Source: Streptomyces sp. NBC_01717 (GTDB lineage: Bacteria; Actinomycetota; Actinomycetes; Streptomycetales; Streptomycetaceae). From it: 64,000 nucleotides of DNA. This document shows, piece after piece, positions 11,139 to 19,384 of this stretch (its first letter is position 1; each line of letters opens with the position of its first letter). The stretch spans positions 7,135,001 through 7,199,000 of the forward strand of contig NZ_CP109178.1 of NCBI RefSeq assembly GCF_036248255.1. The letters are read 5' to 3'. The position numbers and the translations under genes are program-made. The notes beneath the pieces are model-generated. The model saw nothing but the letters and a program-made list of their open reading frames with translations, had not been told where the DNA came from and searched no databases.

Positions 11139-11486
11139 TCACAGCAGTGTTCTGAGGCGCAGAAGGTCTCGGAAGCCTGCTTCCAGGCGGACTCTGCCCG
11201 AGCCCCAGGCCCGCGCGAAGTTCAGTTCGCCGTTCACCATGGCCACCAGGTCGTCGCCGGTCATCGTGAGACGGATCTCGGCCTTCTCCACCGGTGGGCC
11301 CTCGATCGTGTCCAGTACCTCGATCCGGCCATCCTTGAGACGGCCGGTGAAGGTGATTGCGAGGTCCTTGATGTGACAGCTCAGCGAGCGGTCCAGGGCG
11401 GCCGCGCTGCGCACGTCGCCCTCGGCCGTCGTGAGGTTGTCGGAAAGTCTGTCGAGTGCGCTGCGGCACTCCGCCATGGTCGCCAT
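11139..11486 (-). CDS. SCP2 sterol-binding domain protein
   Basis: This encodes 115 residues, close to one SCP2 fold. It reads as a single small domain: helix, then strand-rich middle (CHIKDLAITFTGRL, then RLTMTGDDLVAMVNGEL) and the C-terminal AWGSGRVRLEAGFRDLLRLRTLL that matches the GRVKVEG segment of SCP2 proteins. The family binds lipids in a hydrophobic tunnel; the ligand here is unknown. Two ATGs (11486, 11477) are possible, and the first is used. It is divergent from the small gene at 11550, and a 21-bp tandem repeat fills the shared upstream region. Confidence 0.8.
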   Translation of the reverse strand: MATMAECRSALDRLSDNLTTAEGDVRSAAALDRSLSCHIKDLAITFTGRLKDGRIEVLDTIEGPPVEKAEIRLTMTGDDLVAMVNGELNFARAWGSGRVRLEAGFRDLLRLRTLL

Positions 11487-11506
11487 CGTGATCGACGGTA
11501 CCTCAG

Positions 11507-11548
11507 CCCTTCGCGGTAGCGTTTCCGCCCTTCGCGGTAGCGTTTCCG
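11507..11548 (+). repeat. Perfect 21-bp tandem duplication carrying a -10-like box
   Basis: CCCTTCGCGGTAGCGTTTCCG occurs twice head-to-tail (11507-11527, 11528-11548), ending one base before the ATG at 11550. Each copy holds TAGCGT, a TANNNT hexamer; the downstream one (11538-11543) is 6 nt before the ATG, the spacing expected of a leaderless promoter. The 21-bp period equals two helical turns. Confidence 0.85.
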
Positions 11549-11549
11549 C

Positions 11550-11849
11550 ATGAGCGACTTGATGCCGGAGCCCGCAGCGGTGCCCGGGGAGCAGGATGGG
11601 ACGGCCGGGCCCGCTCCCGACCCCGCCGCCCCCGGGCCCCTCGGCGTCGTGCGCACGCCCACCGGAAACGCCGAGGTGGACGCGCGGCTGGAGCGGCTGG
11701 CGGATGCGGACCACCTCCCGGCGGACGGACACATCGAGGTGTACGAGGATGTACACAGTGGGCTGCGCGATGCGCTGACCGCGCTGGACGCCCGGCCCGC
11801 ACCCGCACCGGTACCCGCACCGATGCCCTCGTACAACAACAGGAGCTGA
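11550..11849 (+). CDS. Small Pro/Ala-rich protein of unknown function
   Basis: This encodes 99 residues. I do not recognise a domain. The N-terminal third is acidic and proline-rich. The middle (NAEVDARLERLADADHLP, then IEVYEDVHSGLRDAL) looks helical and is the likely conserved part. The tail is proline/alanine repeats. There is no ribosome binding site: the ATG follows a -10-like box by 6 nt, so a leaderless message is likely. It ends 7 nt before the tlyA-type gene and is probably the first gene of the methyltransferase-NAD kinase-recN run. Confidence 0.75.
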   Translation: MSDLMPEPAAVPGEQDGTAGPAPDPAAPGPLGVVRTPTGNAEVDARLERLADADHLPADGHIEVYEDVHSGLRDALTALDARPAPAPVPAPMPSYNNRS

Positions 11850-11856
11850 ACCGAAC

Positions 11857-12672
11857 GTGGCAGGAGTGGCACGTCGCCGCCTCGACGCCGAGCTGGTACG
11901 CCGTAATCTCGCCCGCTCTCGGGAGCACGCGAGCCAGCTGATCGCCGCAGGGCGGGTGACCGTCGGCGGCAACACCGCGACCAAACCCGCCACCCAGGTC
12001 GAGACCAGCGCCGCGGTCGTCGTCACCAAGGACGACAGCGACCCCGAGTACGTCTCGCGCGGCGGGCACAAGCTCGCGGGCGCCCTCGCCGCCTTCGTAC
12101 CCCTCGGGCTGAAGATCGAGGGGCGGCGGGCGCTGGACGCCGGGGCGTCGACCGGCGGCTTCACCGACGTACTGCTGCGGGCCGGAGTCGGCCATGTCGT
12201 CGCCGTCGACGTCGGCTACGGACAGCTCGCCTGGTCGCTGCAGTCCGATGAACGCGTCACCGTCAAGGACCGTACCAACGTGCGGGAACTGACGCTGGAG
12301 GCGATCGACGGGAAGGCGGTGGACCTGGTGGTCGGCGATCTGTCGTTCATCCCGCTGGGGCTCGTACTGCCCGCTCTGGCGCGCTGCGCCGCCCCCGACG
12401 CGGACCTGGTCCTGATGGTCAAGCCGCAGTTCGAGGTCGGCAAGGAGCGGCTCGGCAGCGGTGGTGTGGTGCGCAGCCCGGAGCTGCGGGCCGAAGCGGT
12501 ACGGGAGGTGGCGCGCCGGGCCTGGGCGCTGGGGCTCGGAGTGCGCGGGGTGACCGCGAGCCCGCTGCCCGGGCCGTCCGGCAATGTCGAGTACTTTCTG
12601 TGGCTGCGGGCCGGAGCACCGGAACTGGATCCCGCGGATGTCGACCGTGCAGTGGCGGAGGGGCCTCGTTGA
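11857..12672 (+). CDS. tlyA: TlyA-family rRNA (cytidine-2'-O-)-methyltransferase
   Basis: This encodes 271 residues. The N-terminal S4 RNA-binding domain (RRRLDAELVRRNLARS to about residue 60) is followed by an FtsJ/RrmJ-type SAM methyltransferase fold: YVSRGGHKL, then LDAGASTGGFTDVLL as the SAM-binding loop, then VDVGYGQLAW, VGDLSFI and LMVKPQFEVGK. The K-D-K-E ribose methyltransferase residues appear present (K in GHKL, D in VGDLSF, K in VKPQFE). TlyA methylates cytidines in 16S and 23S rRNA, which is the basis of capreomycin sensitivity. The GTG start has AGGAG 10 nt upstream. Confidence 0.93.
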   Translation: MAGVARRRLDAELVRRNLARSREHASQLIAAGRVTVGGNTATKPATQVETSAAVVVTKDDSDPEYVSRGGHKLAGALAAFVPLGLKIEGRRALDAGASTGGFTDVLLRAGVGHVVAVDVGYGQLAWSLQSDERVTVKDRTNVRELTLEAIDGKAVDLVVGDLSFIPLGLVLPALARCAAPDADLVLMVKPQFEVGKERLGSGGVVRSPELRAEAVREVARRAWALGLGVRGVTASPLPGPSGNVEYFLWLRAGAPELDPADVDRAVAEGPR

Positions 12673-13574
12673 CGACGAATGCGGCACGAACTGTCTTTCT
12701 TTTGGCACACACCGGCAGGCCGGCCGCGATCCGAAGCGCCGAGCTCGTCGTACAAGGGCTGCTGCGCAGTGGACTCGGGGTAAGGGTCCTTGCCGCAGAG
12801 GCCGCCGATCTGCCGCTCCCACCGTCCGTGGAGACGGTCGAGGACGCCACGCCCGGGGCCGTGGACGGCTGTGAGCTGCTGGTCGTGCTCGGCGGGGACG
12901 GCACGCTGCTGCGTGGCGCGGAGATCTCCCGGGCCTCCGGGGTGCCGATGCTCGGCGTCAACCTCGGCCGGGTCGGCTTCCTCGCCGAGGCCGAGCGCGA
13001 CGACCTGGACAAGGTGGTCGACCGGGTCGTCACCCGCGCGTACACGGTCGAGGAGCGCATGACGATCGATGTCCTGGTGCACAGCAACGGGGACATCGTC
13101 CACACCGACTGGGCGCTCAACGAAGCGGCCGTGCAGAAGGTGTCGCCCGAGCGGATGCTCGAAGTCGTCCTGGAGATCGACGGCCGGCCGGTCACCGGAT
13201 TCGGCTGTGACGGGATCGTCTGTGCGACGCCGACCGGGTCGACGGCGTACGCGTTCTCGGCCGGCGGACCGGTGGTGTGGCCGGAGGTCGAGGCGCTGCT
13301 GATGGTGCCGATCAGCGCCCATGCCCTGTTCGCGAAGCCGCTGGTGACGTCGCCGACCTCGGTGCTCGCCGTCGAGGTCCAGCCGCACACGCCGCACGGG
13401 GTGCTGTGGTGCGACGGACGCAGGACCGTGGAACTGCCGGCCGGTGCGCGCGTCGAGGTCCGGCGCGGCACGGTGCCCGTACGGCTGGCGCGGCTGCACC
13501 ATGCCTCGTTCACGGACCGGCTGGTGGCGAAGTTCGCGCTGCCGGTCTCGGGGTGGCGGGGCGCCCCCCACTGA
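12669..13574 (+). CDS. nadK: NAD kinase
   Basis: This encodes 301 residues from a TTG at 12669 that overlaps the upstream stop (TTGA) and has GGAGGG 6 nt before it. The family start FLLAHTGRP follows within ten residues, so longer versions are unlikely. Diagnostic motifs are GGDGT at 75-79, LGVNLGRVGFLAE, and ATPTGSTAYAFSAGGP. The enzyme phosphorylates NAD to NADP in the cytosol. Translational coupling to the rRNA methyltransferase upstream and recN downstream is a conserved actinobacterial arrangement. Confidence 0.94.
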   Translation: MTTNAARTVFLLAHTGRPAAIRSAELVVQGLLRSGLGVRVLAAEAADLPLPPSVETVEDATPGAVDGCELLVVLGGDGTLLRGAEISRASGVPMLGVNLGRVGFLAEAERDDLDKVVDRVVTRAYTVEERMTIDVLVHSNGDIVHTDWALNEAAVQKVSPERMLEVVLEIDGRPVTGFGCDGIVCATPTGSTAYAFSAGGPVVWPEVEALLMVPISAHALFAKPLVTSPTSVLAVEVQPHTPHGVLWCDGRRTVELPAGARVEVRRGTVPVRLARLHHASFTDRLVAKFALPVSGWRGAPH

Positions 13575-13698
13575 TCGCTCGTGGTGTGCCGGATGACGGC
13601 TCCGGAACCGCAGGTCGTGGCCGCACGGCGCACGGGAGAGTGAATCCGCGGCCGGGGCCCGTCGCACAGCGGGGCCCGGACCTCGTAAGGTCGTGTCC

Positions 13699-15438
13699 GT
13701 GTTGGAGGAGATGCGGATACGGTCGCTCGGGGTCATCGACGACGCGGTGGTGGAGCTGTCACCCGGTTTCACCGCGGTGACGGGTGAGACCGGCGCGGGC
13801 AAGACCATGGTCGTCACCAGCCTGGGACTGCTGCTCGGCGGGCGCGCCGACCCCGCCCTGGTGCGGGTCGGAGCCAAAGCTGCTGTCGTCGAAGGACGGA
13901 TCACGGTGTCCGCCGGTGACACGGCCGCGGTGCGGGCCGAGGAGGCGGGAGCCGAACTCGACGACGGTGCGCTGCTGATCAGCCGTACCGTTTCCGCTGA
14001 GGGGCGCTCGCGCGCCCATCTCGGCGGCAGGTCCGTGCCGGTGGGTGTGCTCGCCGAACTCGCGGACGAACTCGTGGCCGTGCACGGCCAGACCGACCAG
14101 CAGGGGCTGCTCAAGCCCGCCCGGCAGCGGCAGGCCCTGGACCGGTACGCGGGCGACGGAGTCGCCGTGCCGCACGCCAAGTACGCGGCGGCGTACCGGC
14201 GGCTGCGGGCCGTGGTCACGGAGCTCGACGAGCTGACCACGCGCGCTCGCGAACGCGCCCAGGAAGCGGATCTGCTGCGCTTCGGGCTCGGTGAGATCGC
14301 CGGGGTCGAACCGCTCCCCGGCGAGGACACCGACCTGGCCGCCGAAGCCGAGCGGCTCGGCCACGCCGAAGCGCTCGCCTCCGCCGCGGCCCTCGCGCAC
14401 GCCGCGCTCGCGGGCAACCCGGAGGACCAGGAGGCCGTCGACGCGACGACCGTCGTCGCGGCCGCCGGACGGTCGCTGGACGCCGTCCGCGCCCACGACC
14501 CGGCGCTGGCCGCGCTCGCCGACCGGATCGGTGAGATCTCCATCCTGCTCGCGGATGTGGCGGGCGAACTGGCTGGATACGCCGATCAGCTGGACGCCGA
14601 CCCGCTGCGGCTCGCCGCGGTGGAGGAGCGGCGCGCCGCGCTCACCGGGCTCACCCGCAAGTACGGCGAGGACATCGCCGCCGTCCTCGCCTGGGCCGAG
14701 GACGGTGCCGACCGGCTCACCGAGCTGGAGGGCGACGACGACCGGATCGGCGAGCTGACCGCGGAACGGGACGCACTGCGGGCCGAACTCTCCGACCTCG
14801 GACAGGCGTTGACCGATGCACGGACTGCGGCGGCGGCACTCTTCGCCGAAGCGGTGACCGCGGAGCTGGCCTCGCTCGCCATGCCGCACGCCCGGGTCTC
14901 CTTCGACATCCGGCAGACCGACGCGGCGGACGAGGCGTCCGGCATCGAGATCGGCGGCCGGAGCGTCGTCTACGGTCCGTCCGGCGCCGACGACGTCGAG
15001 CTGCTGCTGGCACCGCACCCCGGTGCCCAGCCCCGGCCGATCGCCAAGGGGGCTTCGGGCGGTGAGCTGTCCCGGGTGATGCTGGCCGTCGAGGTGGTCT
15101 TCGCGGGCTCCGACCCCGTACCCACGTATCTCTTCGACGAGGTCGACGCGGGTGTCGGCGGCAAGGCGGCCGTCGAGGTGGGGCGGCGGCTGGCGAAGCT
15201 CGCCAGGTCCGCACAGGTGGTCGTCGTCACGCACCTGCCGCAGGTGGCGGCTTTCGCCGACCGCCAACTGCTGGTCGAGAAGACGGTCGACGGCTCGGTG
15301 ACCAGCAGTGGTGTCAAGGTCCTGGAAGGCGAGGAGCGGGTACGGGAACTGTCCCGGATGCTTGCGGGGCAGGAGGACTCGGAGACGGCCCGGGCGCACG
15401 CCGAAGAACTGCTGGCCGCGGCGCGGGCGGACGGGTAG
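13699..15438 (+). CDS. recN: DNA repair protein RecN
   Basis: This encodes 579 residues, an SMC-like ATPase in double-strand break repair. Walker A GETGAGKT is at 29-36; a long coiled coil occupies the middle (about 170-380); the signature GASGGELSRVMLA and Walker B TYLFDEVDAGVGGKAA follow, then VTHLPQVAAFAD. Three start codons are close together: GTG 13693, GTG 13699 and ATG 13711. GTG 13699 is used. The upstream TAAGGT (13686-13691) can be read as a weak ribosome binding site 8 nt away or as a -10 box of a leaderless transcript. Confidence 0.95.
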   Translation: MLEEMRIRSLGVIDDAVVELSPGFTAVTGETGAGKTMVVTSLGLLLGGRADPALVRVGAKAAVVEGRITVSAGDTAAVRAEEAGAELDDGALLISRTVSAEGRSRAHLGGRSVPVGVLAELADELVAVHGQTDQQGLLKPARQRQALDRYAGDGVAVPHAKYAAAYRRLRAVVTELDELTTRARERAQEADLLRFGLGEIAGVEPLPGEDTDLAAEAERLGHAEALASAAALAHAALAGNPEDQEAVDATTVVAAAGRSLDAVRAHDPALAALADRIGEISILLADVAGELAGYADQLDADPLRLAAVEERRAALTGLTRKYGEDIAAVLAWAEDGADRLTELEGDDDRIGELTAERDALRAELSDLGQALTDARTAAAALFAEAVTAELASLAMPHARVSFDIRQTDAADEASGIEIGGRSVVYGPSGADDVELLLAPHPGAQPRPIAKGASGGELSRVMLAVEVVFAGSDPVPTYLFDEVDAGVGGKAAVEVGRRLAKLARSAQVVVVTHLPQVAAFADRQLLVEKTVDGSVTSSGVKVLEGEERVRELSRMLAGQEDSETARAHAEELLAAARADG

Positions 15439-15525
15439 GGGCGGCGCGACGCCCTGGAGCGCTGGGTCCCGGTGCCCCGGTGCCCCGGTGATTCGGTCCG
15501 GGGCCGGGTTCGTAGCCTGGCCCCT

Positions 15526-16287
15526 ATGGGAGCAATGATCAGCGGGACCGTCGCCGCTGCCGTCGCCGCCGGGGTCGCCGGTGGGGTCCACCGGGCGCTA
15601 CGGGCCCGGCCGCACCAGCGGTGGCAGCGCACCAACTACGCGGGCCGCGCCGTCGATCTGTACGCGGGGCCGGCCACCGCGCTCGGCGCCGCCGCCGGAG
15701 CCGCCGTCCTTCCGCTGCCGCCCCGCGCCCGGACCGCCGCCGTGCTTGCCGTGCTGGCCGCCGGGGGATGCGGTGCGTACGACGACCTCGCCGGGGCCGA
15801 CGATCCACGCCGCGGGTTCCGCGCCCATCTGACCGCGTTGCGGCACGGCGAGGTCACCAGCGGCGCCGTGAAGCTCTTCGGGATCGGGGCTGCCGGGCTC
15901 GCCGCCGGTGCGCTGCTCAAGGACCGGCCCGTCGACCGGATCCTCGCCGGCGTCGTGATCGCGGGAGCCGCTCATCTCGTCAACCTCACCGACGTACGGC
16001 CCGGAGCCGCGACCGCCACCGTGCTCGCACTGGGGGCCCCGGGACTGGTCCGGGGTGGACTCGCCGCCGCGCCGATGGGGGCTGTGGCGGCCGTCGCCGC
16101 GGACGAGCGGGCGGAACGCACCATGATCGGCGACACCGGGGCGCACGCCCTGGGCGCGGCCGTCGGCGTCGCGATCGTCGCGGGCAGCGGCCGGGCCGGG
16201 CTCGCCGCCCACGCGGCGGGGGTTGTGACAGCGGCTGTGTACGGGGGCCGGATCAGCGGGCTCGCCGAGGTACTGTCGGGTCGCTGA
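15526..16287 (+). CDS. Degenerate MraY/WecA-like membrane protein (GT4 phosphotransferase fold)
   Basis: This encodes 253 residues, with about seven to eight hydrophobic segments. Remnants of the polyprenyl-phosphate glycosyl-1-phosphate transferase family can be seen in order: AYDDLAGADDPRRGFRAH, HLVNLTDVRPG in place of NLTDGLDG, and MIGDTGAHALGA in place of GDTGS. The protein is shorter than MraY (about 340), and several catalytic positions differ, so it may be a non-canonical or inactive relative. The start is uncertain: ATG 15526 or 15535, no ribosome binding site, but TAGCCT ends 7 nt before 15526, consistent with a leaderless start. A GT4 glycosyltransferase gene follows. Confidence 0.72.
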   Translation: MGAMISGTVAAAVAAGVAGGVHRALRARPHQRWQRTNYAGRAVDLYAGPATALGAAAGAAVLPLPPRARTAAVLAVLAAGGCGAYDDLAGADDPRRGFRAHLTALRHGEVTSGAVKLFGIGAAGLAAGALLKDRPVDRILAGVVIAGAAHLVNLTDVRPGAATATVLALGAPGLVRGGLAAAPMGAVAAVAADERAERTMIGDTGAHALGAAVGVAIVAGSGRAGLAAHAAGVVTAAVYGGRISGLAEVLSGR

Positions 16288-16453
16288 CGCGGCAATATCG
16301 CACCGCTGTACTCACCCGTCCGGGTGGTAACGCATGCCCGGTTGTCGCCGCGCACGCCGGAACGGCGGCTCGACGGTCCCGGAACGTGCGTACGGACTGG
16401 CATCCTTGGCGGTGCACATACCGCCGACTCGGGAGCTCCGGGAGCCATTCAAC

Positions 16454-17551
16454 GTGTCACAGCTGCGTACGGTCCAAGTCCTGGGCGGCGGCAGTGCCGG
16501 CAGCAGCGCTCACGTCGGCTCGCTGGCCGCAGGGCTGGTGGCGAGAGGTGTGCAGGTCACCGTCTGCGCACCGGCCGAACTGGACCGCGCCTACGACTTC
16601 TCCGGTACCGGGGCCCGCTTCGTCCCCGTACCGCGACGCAGTGACCCGGCCGCCGTCGCCGCGCTGCGGGCGGGATGCGCGGGGGCGGACGTGGTCCATG
16701 CGCACGGGCTGCACGCCGCCGTACGCGCCGGTCTTGCGCTCGGTGGACGGCGCACACCGCTGGTCCTGACCTGGCACACCCGGGCGTATGCCCAAGGTGC
16801 CCGCAGCCGGTTGCTCCACCTGCTGGAGCGAAGGGCCGCCCGGGCTGCGGCCGTTGTGCTCGGCACGTCGTCGGATCTGGTCGACCGGGCACGGCACCGA
16901 GGGGCGCGTGACGCCCGTCTCGCTCCGGTCGCCGTTCCCGTGCCGCGCGGTCCCGCTCCGCTCCACGGCGGCAAGGTGCGCGCCGAACTCGGTGCGGTGG
17001 GAAGGCCGTTACTGATCTCGGTAGGCAGCCTCGTACCGCATCGCGGGTACGGCACGCTGCTCGACGCGGCACGGATGTGGCGCCAACTCGACCCGGTACC
17101 CCTGCTGGTCATCGCGGGGGAGGGGCGCGAGCGGAGTGCTCTGCAGCGGCGGATCCGGAACGAGGATCTGCCCGCCAGGCTGATCGGCAGCCGGGGCGAC
17201 ATCGCCGAACTCCTCGCCGCCGCGGATCTGGCCGTGCTGCCGAGCCGCTGGGAGGCGCGGTCGGTGCTGGCGCAGGAGGCGCTGCGGCTGGGGGTGCCGC
17301 TGGTCGCCACCGCGGTGGGCGGAGTGCCCGAACTCGTGGGGAACGCTGCGGAACTTGTGCCGTACGGGAACGCGGAGGCGCTGGCGCGGGTCGTTGCACG
17401 GCTGCTGGGAGATCCGGCGGCGCGGGAGCGGATGGCTGCTGCGGGGCGGGTGCAGGCGGCGAGTTGGCCCACGGAGGACGACACGATCGCGCAAGTACTG
17501 AGCGTCTACGACGAGTTGGCTCATCCGTCGGCGGGGCCGCGGGGGCGGTGA
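16454..17551 (+). CDS. GT4-family glycosyltransferase
   Basis: This encodes 365 residues from GTG 16454, which has GGGAG 9 nt upstream and begins MSQLRTVQVLGGGSAG. The N-terminal Rossmann half contains DVVHAHGLHAA and LVLTWHTRAY. The C-terminal half has LLISVGSLVPHRGYGTLL, LLVIAGEGRER, and the donor-site segment AADLAVLPSRWEARSVLAQEAL with the family glutamates, then VGGVPELVG. It should transfer a sugar from a nucleotide donor at the cytosolic membrane face; the acceptor is unknown. Adjacency to the MraY-like protein hints at a lipid-linked or envelope glycan. The frame stays open to 16334 but without support. Confidence 0.88.
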   Translation: MSQLRTVQVLGGGSAGSSAHVGSLAAGLVARGVQVTVCAPAELDRAYDFSGTGARFVPVPRRSDPAAVAALRAGCAGADVVHAHGLHAAVRAGLALGGRRTPLVLTWHTRAYAQGARSRLLHLLERRAARAAAVVLGTSSDLVDRARHRGARDARLAPVAVPVPRGPAPLHGGKVRAELGAVGRPLLISVGSLVPHRGYGTLLDAARMWRQLDPVPLLVIAGEGRERSALQRRIRNEDLPARLIGSRGDIAELLAAADLAVLPSRWEARSVLAQEALRLGVPLVATAVGGVPELVGNAAELVPYGNAEALARVVARLLGDPAARERMAAAGRVQAASWPTEDDTIAQVLSVYDELAHPSAGPRGR

Positions 17552-17583
17552 CGTGGGGGTGCTACCGGGGGCGTCCGGTGGCC

Positions 17584-17609
17584 GCTTCGTCCTCGATCGC
17601 CGGACGGGC
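17584..17609. repeat. Dispersed intergenic repeat, copy B
   Basis: GCTTCGTCCTCGATCGCC plus GGACGGGC matches the copy at 11029 in 24 of 26 bases. It lies in the 90-bp gap between the convergent glycosyltransferase and PucR genes, again beyond a plus-strand 3' end. Confidence 0.6.
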
Positions 17610-17641
17610 CCGAATTCGGCGTCCCGGTCGCCGTTCCGTTC

Positions 17642-19384
17642 TCAGTTGCCGGACGTGCCCGATGCGGCGTGGCGACGGGCCCTCAGGGCCAGGCTCAGGG
17701 CCAGGACCGTCTGGGGGTCGTCCAGGTCCGTGCCGAGCAGTTCGCCGATGCGGGCCAGACGGTTGTAGAGCGTCTGGCGGTTCAGATGCAGGTCGCGCGC
17801 CGTCTCGGCCTTGCGGCCCGCGTGGGCGAGATACGACTCCAGGGTGGGCAGCAGCGGTGGGCGCGACGTGCGGTCGTGGTCGCGCAGCGGGCCGATCGCC
17901 CGGTCCACGAACGCCGCCAGGTCCGGATGGTTCCGCAGCCGCCACAGCAGCAGGTCGATGTCGAGCCGCCGGGCGTCGTACCAGGGCCGGTCGTCGAGGC
18001 CCTGCGCGGCGGTCGCCGTCTCCGCGGCGTGTCGCAGTCCCGCTCCGGCGGCCGCCCAGCCGCCCGCGACCCCGACCACCACGACCGGTGGATGTGAGCC
18101 GGCCCGTTCCAGACCGGCCCGTTCGACGCCTGCCCGCAGCGCCGCTGCCACCCGGTCGGCAACCGCCGTGCGCTCCGTCTCGGACCGCAGCCCGAGCAGC
18201 AGCGGAACCCGGCCCTCCACGGGCCGTACGCCGAGCAGCACCGGCACCCCCACCGATGACAGCTCCTCCAGGACCGCGCGCGCCAGCAGCGCCCAGTTGC
18301 CCGACGGGGACAGCTCGGGGGCCAGCCGCATCACCACGGGCAGCAACGGCGCATCGCCCGGTCTGAAGCCCAGTACGCGCGCCTGCGCGGGCGCGTCCTC
18401 CGGCGTGATCCGGCCCTCCGCGAGATCCGTCAGGAAGTCGCCGCGGCCGCGGGCGGCGAGCTCCTCCTCCTGCCGGGCCTGCATCAGCACCACGGCGAGA
18501 ATGCCCGCCGCCCGCTCGGCCGCCATCCGGTGCACGGTCACCAGCGGCCCGGACACGGCGAGCAGGACCAGCCTGGCCCGTACCGCACCGGATCCCGGAC
18601 CGCCGCCCGGCACATCCACCAGCACCGCGCCCGTGGGCGGAGTCTCGCGGGCCGCCCGGCCGCCGCGCATCCCGTCCCAGACCTGGAGCGGATCGGCGGA
18701 GACCGGGCCGGAGCCGGGGCCCGCCGCGTACAGCAGCTGACCGTCCGCCGTCTCCAGGAAGACCGGGTTGGCGGTGAAGTCCGCCAGGACGCCGAGTACC
18801 TGCGGGATCCCGCCGCCCCCGAGCAGCGCCTCCGTACACCGCCGGTGCACGTCCTCGGCCTGCCGCAGCAGGGCGTAGTGACCGTTGACGATCTCGGTGT
18901 GGATCTCCTCGGTGACCGTCACGAACGGCACCTCGCGGTGCAGCTGCACGAGCGGCAGACCGGCGGTCCGCGCGGCGTCCACGATCGAGGCGGGCAGCCT
19001 GCTGAACCGCGGCCCGAGCTCCACCACCACGGCGGCGATGCCCCGGTCGGCGAGCCTGCGCACGAAGGCGCGCTGCTCGGCGGGCCGGGTGCCGAGCCCC
19101 AGGCCGGTGGTGAGCAGCAGTTCACCGCCTTTGAGCAGCGAGGCGATGTTCGGGACCTCGCCCGCGTGCACCCAGCGCACCGTGCGGCCCAGCCGGTCCG
19201 CGCCCGCCACCACCTCGGGGAGTCCGCTGCGCAACCCCGGCAGCTCAAGGGCGCGCTGCACGGTGATGCCGCCTTGGTTCTCCACTGGTTCGGGCCTCGT
19301 GCTTCCGTGCGTGTGGGGCGGGCTGTCGCCCTGACCAGGAAGGTACCGGCCGGATGAAGGGAGGGCGTCGTCGGGGGAGTTCAT
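17642..19384 (-). CDS. PucR-family transcriptional regulator
   Basis: This encodes 580 residues. The N-terminal purine catabolism (PucR) domain starts at VQRALELPGLRSGLPEVVAG and contains WVHAGEVPNIASLL and GGELLLTTGLGLG. A GAF/GGDEF-like middle follows. The C-terminal HTH_30 domain has SYLAHAGRKAETARDLHLNRQTLYNRLARIG, in two parts, as the DNA-binding helix-turn-helix. The ATG overlaps the stop of the FAD oxidoreductase gene (ATGA), so the two are co-transcribed. A GTG at 19261 just before VQRALELP is an alternative start. Such regulators usually sense a metabolite and control nearby catabolic genes; the target here may be the FAD enzyme. Confidence 0.88.
   Translation of the reverse strand: MNSPDDALPSSGRYLPGQGDSPPHTHGSTRPEPVENQGGITVQRALELPGLRSGLPEVVAGADRLGRTVRWVHAGEVPNIASLLKGGELLLTTGLGLGTRPAEQRAFVRRLADRGIAAVVVELGPRFSRLPASIVDAARTAGLPLVQLHREVPFVTVTEEIHTEIVNGHYALLRQAEDVHRRCTEALLGGGGIPQVLGVLADFTANPVFLETADGQLLYAAGPGSGPVSADPLQVWDGMRGGRAARETPPTGAVLVDVPGGGPGSGAVRARLVLLAVSGPLVTVHRMAAERAAGILAVVLMQARQEEELAARGRGDFLTDLAEGRITPEDAPAQARVLGFRPGDAPLLPVVMRLAPELSPSGNWALLARAVLEELSSVGVPVLLGVRPVEGRVPLLLGLRSETERTAVADRVAAALRAGVERAGLERAGSHPPVVVVGVAGGWAAAGAGLRHAAETATAAQGLDDRPWYDARRLDIDLLLWRLRNHPDLAAFVDRAIGPLRDHDRTSRPPLLPTLESYLAHAGRKAETARDLHLNRQTLYNRLARIGELLGTDLDDPQTVLALSLALRARRHAASGTSGN

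Noticed and set aside
12216..15591. Minus-strand frames of 775 and 610 codons across nadK and recN
   Set aside because: They are antisense to well-identified enzymes with intact motifs.
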